Shown: piece after piece, positions 22,642 through 32,781 of the stretch
Layout: the number at the start of each line of letters is the position of its first letter
Position numbering within the stretch: position 1 is the stretch's first letter
Source: Trebouxia sp. TZW2008
Lineage: Eukaryota; Chlorophyta; Trebouxiophyceae; Trebouxiales; Trebouxiaceae
Assembly: GCA_002118135.1 (NCBI GenBank)
Contig: BDIU01000135.1
Location: forward strand, 1-64,000
DNA: 64,000 bases
Direction: 5' to 3'
Position numbers and translations under genes: made by a program
Notes under the pieces: model-generated
Told to the model about the DNA's origin: nothing
The model's input: the letters and a program-made list of their open reading frames with translations, nothing else
The model's database searches: none

Positions 22642-25095
22642 GCAGCAAATCAGAAATCAGCCTCTGCAAAGCACTTTTACCATTACATTTGACTAGAGTG
22701 AAGAGTTATGTCTGCTGGCGTCAGATGCACAGATGCTTCAGTAACAGTCTGTTTGAGCGGCAGGATGATCAATAATACAACAATATTGTGGTCTAGCCAA
22801 AGGACTCAACAGTTCCTTGAGTGCTGAGCAGCGCTTGTGATAGATGTGACATATTGACCAGTAACACTATTGAACGAGGACAGCATGTTTGAGTATATGA
22901 GATAATTGTAGATTGCATAACTTCTCCTTAGTCTTGCATGGCTATGCATCTCTGTTCTGACATTTACATCTATATTTACTATGCTTTGGGTTGTAATGAC
23001 TTCTGATGTGTTGTGCCTTACAAATTGGCAAATGGTCTCGAGCACAAGCAGTGTCATGCACTGGCAATCACCGTGTCGGACTCAATGTTTTCTACTGTAT
23101 GCTGGAGCTGAAACTTGGGCAATGCAGCATTTCACGTCTTTTCCTAACAAAGCACATTCTTGGCGATGGCAGAACTTGTAGCTGCAGCATGCGCAATGTG
23201 TAGTGCATGCATACTCGCACACGTCAACAGCAAATCATCCGCTGGTTGGCGTTCGAGCAGCGATTGCTTTGATAGCTACTGCTGGAAATTCCAGCAGCAA
23301 GTCTGATACTGCGTCCAAGGCATGCGATAGGTCTCTCAGTTTGAATGCCAAGCTAACGCTTTGTTGCAACAGTGACATCATAGTCAAGCACAATACCATC
23401 TATTTTGCAAGGCCTTTTGGACTGTGCTGTGCAGATTTCAAAGCACTGCATGTATCTCAAACAAGCTAGACAGGGTGTGCGTCAGGCATGCTGCAGCACT
23501 CTGGGTAATCTAAGTCCCATGTTGCATTGCTGATTGGCTTTGACTTGCACAATGCCATTGGGCATGCTGTAGCATTCTGGGTAATCTAATCCGCAGGTTG
23601 CGCTGCTGATTGGCTTTGACTGGCACTATGCCTTGGACAGGCTCCTGAGCTGTACCGTCTCCCGCACTGAAAGTGTGGCGTCTCAAGGGATTGTGCATGC
23701 GAGCCTGTGCTAAGGCCTGCTGTGATTGCTTGCCTGTCGACGGCTGAGCCTGCTTGGTTTTGTCTGCAGTCCCTTGGTCAGTTTCAGCAGGGCTGCCTGT
23801 AATGATAGTAACAATAGTCAGTCTCACTGTTCAGCGTGAGTGCTAGGTGCGTGACTGAGATTGTAGCGCCCCAAGGGGTTGTGCCATGCGCGCCTGTGCT
23901 GTGGCCTGCTGTGATTGCTTGCCTGGCATTCACTGAGCCTGCCCAACTTTGTCTGTGGTTCCAAGGTCAGTTTCAGCAGAACCGCCTGCAGTGATAGTAA
24001 ACCCAGCCGTTCTTCTGTTTACAGAAAAGCTCAGTATGTACAGTACTGGACTTGTCTCCAAGTGTTTGCTGTAATTGAAGTATGCCATGACTAATAACGC
24101 ACGTGGCCTGCTGCATCTTGAGTTGTCGTGCATGCTGCCAAACCAAATGAGAGTCAAGCTTTAAGTGAGAACGCACTTCTCGGCAACAATGATAATCAAA
24201 TTTGCCTTTTAAAAAGTAGTCAATACACACTGTACATGCTAACATAAGTGCCCTTACTGGTGAGTATATCCAAGCCGCCGATTGGAGCACTGCCGAAAAA
24301 GGGTCGATCTGCTGCATAGATTTGCAGGGGTGGCTTTTGGGGGGCCCCCCTCAGGGGTGTTGGAGTCTGTGTTGGGTCAGGCCCACAGCAAGCAAAGGGG
24401 CTTTGTCCTACTACAGTCATTGGGTTCTTGTCTGGAGACACTGTAGTTGACTTGCCCAATGGTGGCTTGCCTGCAGCATATACTATAGTTTTCAATGAAT
24501 CAGCCAATTATGCCAGCAATATCTTGCAATACTATAGTTTTCAATGGATCAGCCAATTGTGCCAGCAATATTTTGCAATTCTGCATTGTTTTGTGCGACT
24601 TTCACAACCACAAGTTGAGCATTAGACGTCCATTTTGTGCTGTTCAGAACAAGCCAGCCTGACAAGACAAGACTTGAGCCATGCACATCTAGCACTCTTG
24701 CTGGAAAGTGTAATGATCATTATCATCATTACCAGGAATATGTTGAGACTTGCTGACTGCAGAAAGTGTAGTCCAGATGCGAAGCAAGCTGCTGCAACAT
24801 GGCACAGCGTGTGCAACATATGTGTGACAATGCATGTATGGATGCTGCTGTGCCGTACTGCCAGCCACTGTCAAAAGCCTGTTGTCTGCATCTGACTGAT
24901 TGCCTGGTGTGTTTGGCATGACACAGTGACTGCAGGACTGGATGTTACAGTGCGTGGAGGCATGTGTCAAAAACATCGCCAGTTCTCCACCAGCAGCATG
25001 CACATTGCAAACAGTGCAGCAAAACTAGCCTTGTACATTGGCTCATGCTCAACAGATGTTTTTGATCACTGCTCACAAACAGGATCTGGTGACTT
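22642..25095. repeat. gene-free tract with local tandem duplications
   Basis: Between the converging rhodanese-like and kinase genes I see no exon. Tandem duplications are evident: about 90 bases at 23485-23630 (CTGGGTAATCTAA, then GCTGATTGGCTTTGACT); about 190 bases at 23690-23985 (GCCTGCTGTGATTGCTTGCC, then GGTCAGTTTCAGCAG); and about 48 bases at 24482-24578 (ACTATAGTTTTCAATG, then CAGCCAATT). A reversed copy of the GTTGGGCCTGCTGAGC element sits just before, at 22022-22090. Confidence 0.6.
24651..24735 (+). mobile_element. SINE-like short element, copy B
   Basis: It reads AAGCCAGCCTGACAAGACAA, a TTGAGCC block, the hairpin TAGCA-N4-TGCTGG (around 24688-24704), then AAAGTGTAATGATCATTATC and a short ATC/ATT tail. 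Same order as copy A at 7421. Confidence 0.5.
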
Positions 25096-25567
25096 TCACC
25101 TGAACTGCAATGAACTGTTCTTTGCAGTAGCAACACATGACAACACAAGCTGCATTTGCTTGAAAGCAGATCTAGTTGCACCTGTCAGAATCTTTTGGGT
25201 CTTGTGGCTTTGCAGGGCTCTTTCCAGAAGGCCCCTGACTGCTATGATGATGTCCTCAACGTGTGGTCGCTCTGTAGGATCCTCTGCCCAACACGCCTGC
25301 AGTGCAGAGACACAGTGATTCTGATGTCCTTGCATTTAAGGGTGTTCAAGAATCCCCTCGATGCTACAATGACGTCTTCAAGGCGTAGCCGCTCTGCACA
25401 AATCTCTGCCCAGTATGCCTGGAATGCAGACGTGCAAGCATGCTCATGTCATTCTCTGGACTCCCATGGTGCATCATGTACAACGGGCAAGCATTGATGT
25501 GCATGTGAGCTCAGCAACAAGGGCAGGCAAAGACTATGCCAAGTGATGGTGTGCTGATCTAGTCTTT

Positions 25568-25604
<37 letters not shown>

Positions 25605-28600
25605 GAGGTCAGAGATCAGCCTCTTTGCAGCATAAGCAGGGCTTGCCTGCATGAGATGTAGGTAGCCATCAATGCCTGGTAGAGGTTGCCCAGGTAGGCT
25701 GTCTCGACCGGGGATCTCAGGTCTGTCCTGCTGCTGCGTCAACCGCATCATGATCTGCAGCAAAAGTGGTGCTTCAGACTGCCTTGGACAGACCAACATC
25801 GGATGGCATTGATCAAGCAAGTGGTGACAGATTTTGCAGACACTGCGCTCAGTGGCTTTGCAGACTCTTTTCTCATAGTTTGTTGTGGATCTTAGCTTGT
25901 TGGGGAAGCCTAGATCAAGAAGCAAGTGACTTGATAGGCATGTTACCCAAGCCGCATGTATGGCGATGATGCTGAAGGTGACAACGCAGATGGTGGGACA
26001 GCTCATCCAGAAGCAGTTGCAGTCCAGGTAAGCTCTCAAAAGCGAGCAACTCACCAATATTTGTAATCTGACTAGCATGCATGAAGGTGGTGATGGTGAT
26101 GATGATCACAAAGAGGCATACCTGGAAGCAGTTGCAGTCCTTCCAGGGCATCTGCCGAGTCATCACCTCCCACAGAATGATTCCCAGGGAGTACACATCT
26201 GCCGCCTTGCTGTACTCCTGATTTGCCACCACCTGCATCAGACATGCTGTGTATGCAGCAATTGTAGTTGCCAAAGTGGAGTTGCCATACTACATTGGAA
26301 TCACATAGGTTGCAGACATGGAACAATTGATCTGGGGTCAGCATTGACGACTTCGTGTACTGGACCCCAAGTGGCTATTGCAATGTGGAGACTAAAAGGC
26401 AGCTACGATAGCGCCAAGGTTTGGAGGTAGGAATGGACAATAGCACAGCAAGCACAGAAAGGCAAAAATGACATCAAGCTTGTGATTTCCAGATGCACAG
26501 TATATCATTGACTTGCTGGTGTTGAGCATATTGAGATTTGTGGAGCTTCTTGGCTTGATGGCTAACTAAACAAGCAAAGTTGTGACCGGGGCAAGCCATC
26601 TGGGAATGTCAGCCACAAGAGAGTCTACAGGGACTCTGACTTCCTCAAATTGACCACACCGCTCTGCTTGGCAACTTTCATGCCTTCGTCAATTGTACAA
26701 TTTACAGTACAACCTTCCCCTGAATGTGATATTAAACAATGTGGTTATCTCTGGGCAAGCTATTTGGGGTAGCCACATGAGAGTCAACAGAGGCTCCCAT
26801 ACCCTCGCATTTGACCATGCAGCTCAACTTGCTGTATTTGACACAAGTGCTGCCCTTGTCGGGAGTGCAAATACTTGAGTAGTGCAACTACAATATTGCA
26901 TGACTTCAGGGAAATCTTCTAGATCTACCTCTGGGGCAAGCCATCTGGGATTGTTGGCCACCAGTGAGTCAACAGAGGCTCCCATGCCCTCATCTCTCAC
27001 CAAACAGCTCAGATTGCATTTATGCTTGGCAAGAGTCCTGTCCTTGTTGGAAGTGAAAGCAGTGAAAGTGTCCTACCTCTGGGGCAAGCCATCTGGGATT
27101 GTTGGCCACCAGTGAATCAACAGAGGCTCGCATGCCCTCACACTTCACCATGCAGCTCAGGTTGAAGTCAGTGATTTTGACTCGCCAGTCTCGGTCCACC
27201 AGCACATTTGGAGACTTGAGGTCTCTGTGCAGGATGGGTGGCTTGTGAGAATGCAGCTGCAACATGCCCTGCAAGCATACACAGGTTCGCAGCCATTTCA
27301 GTATACGCAAACCTGTCATCATGTGCTTGGGCATTTGAGGTCCCGGAGCAGGATAGGCGACATTTGGAAATTCAGCTGCAGCATGCGCGGCAAGCATGTA
27401 CAGGCGTCAGCTTATTGAACGTGTGAGGGACATGTCATGCTGGATGTAAACCTGCAATGGCTGATACCCTGGGACACTTTTTGGCTAGGTCAAGAGCTTG
27501 GGCATTGAAAAAGCAATAGCTTGAAAAAGACTGGCTTCAGTGGTCTTAACCATGCAAAGCACTGGCGGACCCTGTCAAGCTTGTCTTAATGCTGGTAAGC
27601 CTCTGCATTACCGTCATGTTGCTGATGTATGCCATTTGCTGGCAAGTACAGGGCAACATTGCTGACAATGCAAGCAAAATGGGCAGCCCACAATACATGC
27701 ACATGCTTTTGTAGAAATTCACATGACAGTAACTGTGTGCATTGCAGCGTACCTTGGCAGTGTCCAGGATCATGCTTAGCGGCTTTTGACCAATCCAGTT
27801 GTTGAGCAAAAGCAGCCCATTGTGCATGCACATGCCTTTGTAATACATCAACTTCAGGAGAGCCCAGCAGCATGCACAAGCAGTGTGTCTAGAGAGACTT
27901 GATAAAACGCAGCTTTCCAGGTTGAAGTGAACCTTAGCAGTGTCCAGAATCATGCTCAGCCGCTTGCACCAATCGATCTGTTGGGCAAAAGCTGGGCACT
28001 TCTGTGCCTTCCTCAGCACATCAAACAGTGAGCCACGTGGGCAGAACTCGGTGATGATGCAGGGCGGGTCTAAGCACAGCCCCATCAGCAGTACCACATT
28101 TGGGTGACGCAGTGATGACATGATGCCAGCCTGCAGAAAAGCAGTAACGTCAGGTGGTGCAATGATGACATGATGCCGGCACGTAGAAAAGATGTATAGG
28201 CCTTTAGCTTTGAGGTGACAGGATGCAGGGCGGATACAGGCGCAGTCCCATCAGCAGCATCACGTCGGGGTGGTGCAATGTCAACATAATGCGGGCTTGC
28301 AGAAGAGGTTCAAAAGCATTTGCTCACAACCTGTGACGGTGAAGGGCATACCCTTGCGCAGCCCTAGCCCATGACCAAATCATAGTTGTCGTTAATTGAC
28401 TGCTTGTATGAAGTGCATCGCCCAGCGTTCATGTCATGCACTGGCATTTTGCTGCTAGCCTGCAGAAGAAGCTGTTTCACCTATGGGCCGTGATAGCTAT
28501 ACGCCAAGAGGCATTGAGGCAGAGACACTTCACAGTGTAGAAAATGCGTTTCACAGTGTAGGAACCACATTTGCTCAAGAGATTGTGTTGATTAACTACT

Positions 28601-30664
28601 GTACTGTTGTGAGTGTCTGTGGCAGCTCACCTCACGCTCCAGCGTCATATTGTGCTGATTATACTGTTTTGTGTGCCTGTGGCAGCTCACCTCACGCTCC
28701 AGGGTCATGATGGCGTCCAAGTCTTCTGACTTGATATCCACCTCCCCTTCCAAGTCACTCAGGGGAGGTGTGACCCTACCCGGAGGGGGGGTCGCTGATG
28801 GAAATGCTCAGTTGTTCTAAAAGATCACAGACATGTCCAGCATGCATGCCAATGTAGCTCACCTCACGCTCCAGGGTCATGATGGCGTCCAAGTCCTCAG
28901 ACTTAATGTCCACCTCCTCTTCCAGATCACTGAAGGGGGGTGTGACACTACCCAAAGGGGGTGCAAGGGGGATTGCTGAACCCAGCTCAGGCGGAAGGGC
29001 TCCTGACTGCCAGGCTTGCAGTGTGGCTGGGTCTTGAGGCTTCATGCCATTTGTGGGTGCTAAGTTCTGCATGACCTTGCTCAGAACCTTAATGGCCACA
29101 TCTGTCTGTTGCCATCTGCCCAAATACACCTGAGGGCAAATCAAGCACTGCTGAACAGGACACAGTTAGAAGGTGCCTGACACCAGACATGTTTACTGAG
29201 TCACCAGCAGATGAGGACTGACAACTAAGAAAAACATTACACAAAGCAAGTTTGCTAAGAGCAGTAGGAGACAACATCAAAACGCTTGCCAAGGCAATTT
29301 GTCAAATCAGTGTTTGATGCTCGGAAGGGCCATGGCCTGTGGCTGTGCTATCAATACTGTCAAGCAACACATGACTACCCAACTCAATGCAACACAGTCA
29401 GCAACAGTGCAGTCAGGCATAGGCTCGGTTGGAGGAGGAATATGGGCATAGAATTTGCGCACAAACAGCATAGGCTGCAAATGGCAAGTGAGGCCAAATG
29501 CTCTGCTATCAATGCATGAATGCTTGAGATGTGATTGGATCCTGTGAATCACCTGTCCAATCGAGCCATCTCCTATCTTCCTCCTAACCTCAAGCTGGTT
29601 GAACTCCACAATATTGCAATTCATGCTTTCAATTGACGCCCTAGCATCCAGACTCAACTCACTCCTGAGCTCTCTAGCGTCAGGAGGCAAGAGATCAGCA
29701 ACAGCAACACCCTTTGCCAAGCTGCTGAGCCTCCTGACTGGGCCAGCATGTGCTGCCTCTGAAAGTGACAGCTTTCCCTTCTTAAAGCTGAGGTCAATTT
29801 GTGACTTGGAGAGGGAGGTTCGAGCCAGACTGCTGAGTCTTCGAGGAGTCACGCTGCAAGGGGGGCTGATTTTGCCATCCTGTGTGTGGTCCACAAGACC
29901 TGGGTCAGGGTAAGTGCCTGAGGTGCGCGCAAGCCTGCTTTTGCGGCGCTCTGTTTGACTCTTTGAATCCACGGCTATTTGCGGGAGCATGGCTGCATCA
30001 GCAGGTGGATAGGCACTCAGCTGAAATGCATTATAGTCCCCTGCTTGGTGGTTGCCTCCAAGACTTGGCATGTCGCTCAGAACCTGCTCAGAATGGCGCA
30101 GCAGCTCCCCGGTCATGCTGGCCTGAGGTGCAAGTATGGGTGGCGCGCCTGTGCTGCAGGCAGCGCTGACCCTGCGGGAGTTAAAGCGAGGTGTAGTACC
30201 TTGGCTGTGAGTACCATCCTGGGTGAACTGAAACGGGCTGGTGAAAGCTTGTGGCTTGTTCAGTGCTTGAGGCTGCGTTGAGCTGTGCTGGTGCTTTGGA
30301 ACCAGCTCGAGACTATTGTCGCCGAGGTGTGCCGGAGGTTGAACCTCAGCGGCGGTCATTTTCTTGTGCCGAGCGAATGAAAACAGCCTCTTGACGGCAC
30401 CCGCATCGAGAGTCTCTTGCTGCTGCCTGAGGTACTCTCGAAGCCTGCGAGGCTGCCTTGGCGCCACCGGACAAGCCATCTCCATGTCAGCAGCACCTGC
30501 CTCGTCGTGATGTTCTGAGGGCCACCGTGCCGGCTCGTTTTGGACCTCGCCAACTGGAGCTGCCTGGGCTTGGTCAACTGCTACTGCTGGAACTTCACCC
30601 CAGCTCAGCAACCATCCCACTTCCTGAAGCATTCTCACAGCTGCAGCAGCTTCATCAGCATGGC
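25096..30664 (-). CDS. Raf-like MAPKKK (TKL-family protein kinase)
   Basis: Exons on the minus strand: 30664-29553, 29129-28863, 28130-27933, 27268-27077, 26232-26122, 25754-25647, 25296-25096 (stop); about 728 residues here. The first listed exon opens behind an acceptor, so the true start lies upstream; 31158-31101 could be the preceding exon (weak). Residues 1-330 are Ser/Pro/Arg-rich and disordered. The kinase domain runs IGDGSIGQ/VYLGRW (glycine loop), VAIKVL (lysine), an insert of about 65 residues, LRHPNVV, IITEFCPRGSL, LHRDLKSPNVL (catalytic loop), ITDFNLS, RWLAPE, DVYSLGIILWEV, then CWAEDPTERP. DFG is replaced by DFN, as in other algal Raf-like kinases I know. The sixth intron uses a GC donor. 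Likely role: cytosolic phosphorelay kinase; substrate unknown. Introns are packed with copies of its exon edges. Confidence 0.85.
25345..25418 (-). repeat. open-frame duplicate of the last Raf-like kinase exon
   Basis: Preceded by an ATTCCAG acceptor, it translates without stops as AYWAEICAERLRLEDVIVAS and beyond. This aligns with the true exon ACWAEDPTERPHVEDIIIAV (from 25296). It lies about 122 bases upstream in gene orientation. It could be a mutually exclusive exon or a decaying copy. Confidence 0.6.
25568..25602 (+). repeat. (CAG)n microsatellite
   Basis: About twelve CAG units in the sixth intron of the Raf-like kinase, so CTG on the transcribed strand. Simple repeat; the surrounding open frame is not coding. 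Confidence 0.85.
26592..27017 (-). repeat. three decayed copies of the activation-segment exon edge
   Basis: 26592-26665, 26751-26830 and 26931-27017 repeat, with increasing fidelity, the segment 27077-27160 that encodes the end of the exon and its donor (plus-strand text CTCTGGGGCAAGCCATCTGG, then GAGTCAACAGAGGCTCCCAT). Period is about 150-175 bases. The copy at 26931 is nearly identical. On the other side of the exon, 27339-27411 copies its 5' edge (27236-27280). Confidence 0.75.
27700..28310 (-). repeat. copies of both edges of the Raf-like kinase third exon
   Basis: 27747-27815 copies the 3' edge and donor of exon 28130-27933 (plus-strand ACCTTGGCAGTGTCCAGGAT versus ACCTTAGCAGTGTCCAGAAT). 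28141-28190 and 28220-28310 copy its 5' edge (GCAATGATGACATGATGCC; CCCATCAGCAGCATCACGTC). The intact exon is thus bracketed by decayed halves of itself. Confidence 0.7.
28620..28780 (-). repeat. copies of the 3' edge of the Raf-like kinase second exon
   Basis: The plus-strand segment CTCACCTCACGCTCCAGGGT (donor and exon end at 28858-28877) recurs at about 28685 followed by some 100 bases of near-identical exon, and again in shorter form at about 28626. Both lie downstream of the intact exon in gene orientation. Confidence 0.75.
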
Positions 30665-31652
30665 CTGCACACAGTTATGAAATCTTGGAAAGAACTCAGG
30701 CCAGTTGCATAGCTCATTTACATGTCACTTGGCTAACACGAAGAACACTTGCGTATGTGCTGTATCACGTTATGTTTCACGCTGGAGCGCAAGCAGATGA
30801 GCGGACAATCTGCCTTGATCTCACATACAATTGAACGGTAGCACTGGCATGCAGCAGCACAAGCTCAGAAAAGACGATTGATGGCGCCCTTGAGATTGGG
30901 ACAACTCTGCAACTATCAGCATGTGCAACGGCAAGGTGAGGGGTATTGCAAAGCACATGAATATCAGCCTTTCAGTATGGTTCACGTCTTGCTACACATA
31001 ACATACAGAAAGCACAATGCAATTTACTCATGTTGCAGGGCTTGCAAAGCTCATGCAAACATCCAGAATGGTTCATGTTGTCAATTGATGCTCAACCTAC
31101 CTAGCTCAGGACTCGATGTTGCAGTGAAGCCTTGAGTGCTCTGCCATTGTCTCCATTGCTGCACCAGGCCAGCCAAAGCGCTGCCAACCCCCTGTGCACT
31201 TTTGAGCTGCAAGGCTGGCTGCAATGCCGCTATCAAGACATCTCTGGATCCGTCAAGGGCTGGTTGTATGACCCTGCTTGCAGCATTGACAAGCCTGGAG
31301 GTCTGAGCCTGCCTACTGTTGAAGCGTTTGTGAACATATTAAAGATGATTGCACGAGACATCATCAAGCATCCTGGTATTCTTGACAACGTGACTCAGTA
31401 TAGTTTACAGAGATGATTTGACTGAGATGATGTCAGTACACACAGCAAAAGAGCTTGGCTGCTGCAGCCATGTTGAAAATAGGCTGTGTCACAGGAGAGA
31501 GTGCATGAACATGGCCATCCAAGAGAGTGATGATTTCCCAATCAAGTGAGTTTGGTGATGTGAGGCAAACATCAAGGCCGGCATGTGCATCTGTGTGACT
31601 TCAATGACTGCCTGCTTGCATGCATGCATGCATGTCCTCATTGCCTTGATGC
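30665..31652. other. interval with conflicting coding-like segments
   Basis: It must contain the 5' part of the Raf-like kinase. A possible minus exon, 31158-31101, joins in phase with 30664 (..TATSSPEL / G / HADEAA..). On the plus strand, 31160-31410 is open and coding-like (SVKGWLYDPACSIDKPGG; VEAFVNILKMIARDIIKHPG) but has no clear partner. I cannot decide between them. Confidence 0.35.
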
Positions 31653-32424
31653 TCAGCTTGCCCTGCAAGATGCATTAGAAAATACAATGAAAGCTGCACA
31701 AGCAGCTGACCTGGCGGACTTCCTGTGCATGATATCATGCAGATTCCAAGCCTGCTGGGCCATGGCATCCAAATAGACAGCCAGCTGCTCCAACTTGATA
31801 TTGATTGCTCGCTTTTGTAGCTTGGCAAGACAAAATGACACACAGCTGCGTTTGCCATACGCCTGCAATCAGGACTCCCTTGAGCTGCAGCCACGTAACT
31901 TTGGCAACACTTGAAGCAGGAGGCGCATGATACTGATGCCATCGTATCAAATTGGGTTGAAGCTGACAGGAACAAATTGAGTCAATGGGAGCTGCGCGCT
32001 AAGCTGGATATCATGCGCCGCGATGCACAAATGTGCCAAGATCAAATAACTGAGGCTTTTGACTGTACAAACATGCAAAGGCACAGCCTTTATGCTGCTA
32101 ATGCAGATCAAAATTTGCACCATTGAACATCACCTGCACTCTCTGTGTTGCAAGCTCAATTGCTGGCAGGAGGTGCGCATACAACATAGACAGCTGTTGA
32201 GCCTCGTCCGCTGCAGCATTGCTGCTGCTGGCAAACACTGCACGCTCAAAGGCCAAACCAGCAGATAGAGCGGCCGCAAATATACGACAGCAAGCTTTAC
32301 AACAAAAAGTGCTTTGCTTGATGCAAAGCTTCAGCTCCTGAACAGCTGAGCTGCACTGCTCCACCCACTGTAAGGTGTGCTGTGAGGGCTTTGTGTCCCA
32401 GCCTACAGCGCCGGCATCACTCAT
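31653..32424 (-). CDS. small alpha-helical protein of unknown function
   Basis: Exons 32424-32134 (ATG at 32424, donor GTGATG) and 31862-31653, in phase, about 166 residues. I do not recognise the family. The first exon is MSDAGAVGWDTKPSQHTLQW and ends in a helix with FERAVFASSS and MLYAHLLPAIELATQRVQ. The second has LAKLQKRAINIKLEQL and DAMAQQAWNLHDIMHR. This heptad-like pattern suggests a coiled-coil subunit of some complex. A 48-base segment near the end (31710-31663) has splice-like borders but is also open, so the C-terminus reads to the same stop either way. The gene is divergent from eIF4G, 357 bases away. Some plus-strand frames in its intron look coding, so the strand is not fully certain. 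Confidence 0.45.
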
Positions 32425-32781
32425 ACTTTGCGTGCGCCTACGTCATCAGCGTAGACCGAAGCTGTCTGCTTCAAGCCTCCTGCCTGAAGCGAGCAGTGTC
32501 GATGTCGCTCTGCTGAAATGTGTGCCTTGCTGTTCTCTCGGAAACAGGCCGAGTTGTCCAACTGTACAACAGACAACAAGTCCCACCTCCCCAAGCAGGC
32601 GAACGTCTCTGGCTTCACACACAAGACTCACGCAGTTCACTGTGCTTCATGTGTGTGAAGCAACCAAACCCTATTTGAACTGGAGAACCTGCGGCTGGCT
32701 ATTGGGGAAACCGGTTACCCAAGTGCTATTTGACGCGATTGAGCGTGCCAGTCGCTACAGTACCCGATAGGTACCGCCGGA
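32425..32781. promoter_or_regulatory. probable shared promoter between two divergent genes
   Basis: This 357-base interval separates the ATGs of the unknown helical gene (minus, 32424) and eIF4G (plus, 32782). It is richer in CpG than surrounding introns (TACGTCATCAGC near 32442, TTTGACGCGATTGAGCG near 32728). No TATA box was recognised. Bidirectional promoter function is inferred from geometry only. Confidence 0.4.

Noticed and set aside
25449..25646. Continuation of the kinase frame past 25647
   Set aside because: It enters a leucine run encoded by the (CAG)n repeat; homology requires splicing at the GC donor to 25296.
29307..29552. Extension of the long Raf-like kinase frame past 29553
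   Set aside because: The frame runs through a clear donor (CAG/GTGATT); the glycine loop continues correctly in the next exon at 29129.
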